From Acetofilamentum sp. (GTDB taxonomy: Bacteria > Bacteroidota > Bacteroidia > Bacteroidales > DTU049), in the NCBI GenBank assembly GCA_020720525.1, contig DYON01000097.1, forward strand, positions 1-9,248: a stretch of 9,248 bases of DNA. Direction: 5' to 3'. Made by a program: the position numbers and the translations under genes. Of this stretch, positions 7,408 through 9,248 are shown piece after piece. Position 1 is the stretch's first letter. The number at the start of each line of letters is the position of its first letter. Under the pieces are notes generated by a model. That model did not search any database, was not told the DNA's origin, and saw nothing but the letters and a program-made list of their open reading frames with translations.

Positions 7408-9063
7408 TTAGTTATACAAAAGCTCCTTGGCCATTTCGAGTGCGGAAGAAGTTACTTTTTCATCTGAAATCATTCGTGCAATTGCTTCAACACGCTGGTC
7501 TGAGTCGAGCTTCACGAGCTCTGTTTGCATTTTATCGCCAGCATCGGTTTTGAGAACCTGAATATGCTCTTCGCCGCGAGCAGCAATTTGCGGAAGATGA
7601 GTTATAGCAATCACTTGATGATTTTCGGAGAGTTTTTTGAGAATATTTCCCATTTTTGCAGCAATTTCGCCCGAAACGCCACTGTCGATTTCGTCGAAAA
7701 TGATAGTTGGAAGTAAATTGCGTCGAGCTGTCATCGATTTGATGGCCAGCATCACGCGCGACATTTCTCCACCCGAAACCACTGCCCCTAAATCTTGAGG
7801 TTTTTCGCCTTTGTTGGCGTTGAATAGAAACTGAATGGTGTTGATTCCGTCGGGGCGAAATTGTTCCGATTTTGCCAAATCGACCTCAAATGCGGCATCG
7901 GGCATGCCCAACTGGGCTAAAAGTAGCAAAATATTTTCTTTAAATGCTGGAATAGCATTCGTACGATTCGATTCGATTTGGTTGGACAAATTGTTCAATT
8001 CGCTTTCGACTTGCGCAAGCAATTTTTGTTCGGTAGAAAGCTGAAGCGACAAATCGAGGCCTGTTTCCAACTTTTTATTGATTTCGTTGGCTACTAAAAT
8101 TAGTTGCTGCACATTGGTTACTTTGTGTTTGTGCATCAGCCTTTGATATTCGTCGAGACGAACATTCACCTGCTCGAGACGAGCTGGGTTTGTTTCGGCA
8201 GAAGAACTCAAACGGTTTAGCGAATCGGTAATATCGCTTGTTTCGATAAGTGTTTGTCTGATGCGATTGGCAAGCTCGCCAAGGGCAGGCAAATATGCCG
8301 ATGCAACCTGCAACATATTTTCGACACGTCGCAGATTGAGCTGAATGTTGTCGTCGCTTTCGGAAAGAATTTGCAAAGCTCCGAAAATGCTCTCGCCAAT
8401 CTGCCCAGCATTTTGCAAAAGGCTTTGCTCATTTTCAAGTTCTGAATATTCTTCGTCAGAAATTTTAACCTGTTCGAATTCGCTGTTCAAAAACCCGTAG
8501 TAATCGGCTTCGGCAGCCATGCGGGCAATATTATCTTCGAACACAGCAATACGTTTTAAGATATCGTGATAGCTTTTGAAAACTGATGAATAGTTGTTCA
8601 GCAAATCGGAGTTTCCGCACCAAGCATCGAGCGTTTGCATTTGAAATCGATTGCCCGAAATAAGCAGGGTTTGATGCTGCGAGTGAATATTGAGAATTCT
8701 TTCCCCCAAATCTTTCAAAATCGGCAACTGAACAGGGGTATCGTTGAGAAAAGCTCTCGATTTTCCACCTGGACTTATTTCGCGTCGAATAATGATTGGG
8801 TTGTCGAAATCGATTTCATTTTCAATGAAAAAAGGCTCAAAAGTAGTTTTGTCGAGATTGAAATGACCCTCGATAACGCATTTTTGTTCCTGATTGAGCA
8901 ATACTCCATGATCGGCTCTGTTGCCAATAAGTAAACCAATGGCTCCAAGTAAAATAGATTTCCCTGCGCCTGTTTCGCCAGTAATAACAGTAAACCCCGA
9001 AGCAAACTCCATGTTGAGCTGCCTAATGAGAGCGTAGTTTTGAATAAAAAGCGATCGGATCAT
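7408..9063 (-). CDS. recN: DNA repair protein RecN
   Basis: 551 residues, normal length for RecN, an SMC-like ATPase that gathers DNA ends and supports RecA-dependent double-strand-break repair on the nucleoid. The start M-I-R-S-L-F-I-Q-N-Y-A-L-I is characteristic of the family. Walker A is G-E-T-G-A-G-K-S at 29-36. Residues ~150-390 are long charged and leucine-rich helices, the antiparallel coiled coil. The ABC signature V-S-G-G-E-M-S-R is at 429-436, Walker B T-I-I-F-D-E-I-D-S-G-V-S-G spans 453-465 (Asp457, catalytic Glu458), and the H-loop I-T-H-L-P-Q is at 487-492. No zinc hook is present, as expected. All ATPase motifs are intact, so the protein should be active. It is the first gene of the leftward recN-fabI-membrane protein group; a candidate promoter and palindrome lie directly upstream. 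I do not see a recognisable LexA box. Confidence 0.96.
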   Translation of the reverse strand: MIRSLFIQNYALIRQLNMEFASGFTVITGETGAGKSILLGAIGLLIGNRADHGVLLNQEQKCVIEGHFNLDKTTFEPFFIENEIDFDNPIIIRREISPGGKSRAFLNDTPVQLPILKDLGERILNIHSQHQTLLISGNRFQMQTLDAWCGNSDLLNNYSSVFKSYHDILKRIAVFEDNIARMAAEADYYGFLNSEFEQVKISDEEYSELENEQSLLQNAGQIGESIFGALQILSESDDNIQLNLRRVENMLQVASAYLPALGELANRIRQTLIETSDITDSLNRLSSSAETNPARLEQVNVRLDEYQRLMHKHKVTNVQQLILVANEINKKLETGLDLSLQLSTEQKLLAQVESELNNLSNQIESNRTNAIPAFKENILLLLAQLGMPDAAFEVDLAKSEQFRPDGINTIQFLFNANKGEKPQDLGAVVSGGEMSRVMLAIKSMTARRNLLPTIIFDEIDSGVSGEIAAKMGNILKKLSENHQVIAITHLPQIAARGEEHIQVLKTDAGDKMQTELVKLDSDQRVEAIARMISDEKVTSSALEMAKELLYN

Positions 9064-9064
9064 T

Positions 9065-9077
9065 TTGATTGAATCAA
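9065..9077. promoter_or_regulatory. 6-1-6 palindrome at the expected recN transcription start
   Basis: TTGATT (9065-9070), a single G, and AATCAA (9072-9077) form a perfect inverted repeat. It lies 2 bases downstream of the leftward -7 box and 1 base upstream of the recN ATG, so it would cover the transcription start and the very short leader. That position fits a repressor site. The half-sites TTGAT and ATCAA are those of FNR, but with 3 bases between rather than 4. In an AT-rich spacer a 13-base palindrome can arise by chance, so function is an inference. Confidence 0.35.
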
Positions 9078-9079
9078 TA

Positions 9080-9087
9080 CAAAAATA
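9080..9087 (-). promoter_or_regulatory. Candidate -7 box of the recN promoter (TATTTTTG on the minus strand)
   Basis: Read leftward, 9087 to 9080 is TATTTTTG, an exact fit to TAnnTTTG. Initiation would fall at about 9072-9076, leaving a leader of roughly 10 bases before the ATG at 9063-9061, which is unusually short. A matching -33 TTTG at the right distance is not present, so strength is uncertain. The box would serve the whole recN-fabI-membrane protein group. Confidence 0.45.
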
Positions 9088-9128
9088 CGAAAGATTTTTT
9101 CAATGATATATTTTTTCAGCAATATTGA

Positions 9129-9153
9129 ATTATCAAAGTATGCTTTGGATAAT
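9129..9153. repeat. Bulged inverted repeat upstream of recN
   Basis: ATTATCAAAG (9129-9138) can pair with CTTTGGATAAT (9143-9153) around the loop TATG, giving ten base pairs with one bulged G. No T-run follows on either strand, so it is not a typical terminator. It lies between the octamer array and the recN promoter and could be an operator or the tail structure of a gene to the right of the window. Confidence 0.3.
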
Positions 9154-9169
9154 CGGTTGATGGAATATC

Positions 9170-9248
9170 GATGAGGCGATGAGGCGATTATGTGATGAGG
9201 CGATGATGCGATGAGGCGATGAGGCGATGATGCGTGGGAGCGATGAGG
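9170..9248. repeat. Tandem 8-base repeat array (GATGAGGC and variants), continuing past window end
   Basis: Ten consecutive units of exactly 8 bases start at 9170, 9178, 9186, 9194, 9202, 9210, 9218, 9226, 9234 and 9242; the last lacks its eighth base only because the window stops. Six read GATGAGGC (the final one as far as visible), two GATGATGC, one GATTATGT and one GTGGGAGC. The phase never slips although units differ by up to four bases. The rightward strand hits TGA in every frame within a few units, so it is not coding that way. The leftward strand of a pure array has no stops in any frame, but no start codon or gene is evident. The 85 bases between the array and the recN -7 box hold only the inverted repeat at 9129-9153. 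Function unknown. Confidence 0.85.

Noticed and set aside
9170..9248. CRISPR array
   Set aside because: Units are 8 bases and contiguous, with no unique spacers between repeats.

Overview
The window looks like chromosomal DNA from a member of the Bacteroidota, probably an uncultured or environmental lineage near Bacteroidales or Flavobacteriales. Four things point there: a large secreted protein ending in a gliding-motility/type IX secretion (T9SS) type B sorting domain and carrying SprB-like repeats, -7 promoter boxes of the TAnnTTTG form, A-rich leaders instead of strong Shine-Dalgarno sites, and the recN-fabI gene pair. Base composition is moderately AT-rich throughout. I see no sharp compositional break, transposase, integrase, tRNA, rRNA or CRISPR array.

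Layout. Positions 1-657 (+) hold the 3' end of a gene cut by the window edge, probably the C-terminal part of a DUF3857/transglutaminase-like secreted protein. A 171-base spacer follows, with a promoter (-7 box at 788-795) and a perfect 8-3-8 palindrome just upstream (754-772). This promoter drives a two-gene unit: a small exported protein of unknown function (829-1380), then, after 2 bases, a 934-residue T9SS cargo protein (1383-4187). Next is a free-standing MuiA-family (DUF4140/DUF4139) exported protein (4297-5907), closed by a strong intrinsic terminator (5924-5963).

The right half is transcribed leftward as an apparent operon: recN (9063 to 7408), fabI (7397 to 6561) and a four-helix membrane protein of unknown function (6555 to 5953). 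The gaps are 10 and 5 bases. recN has a candidate promoter at 9080-9087 with a 6-1-6 palindrome lying on the expected transcription start. Upstream of it come a bulged inverted repeat (9129-9153) and a phase-perfect array of 8-base units (GATGAGGC and variants, 9170-9248) that runs off the window end.

Functionally, the left half is cell-envelope and secretion biology (exported proteins, T9SS surface cargo). The right half is housekeeping: RecN for double-strand-break repair and FabI for the last step of fatty acid elongation. I do not see a defence or mobile system. The least explained items are the 8-base array, the roughly 500-residue unassigned cysteine-containing N-terminal region of the T9SS cargo with its coupled small partner, and the palindromes placed at the two promoters.
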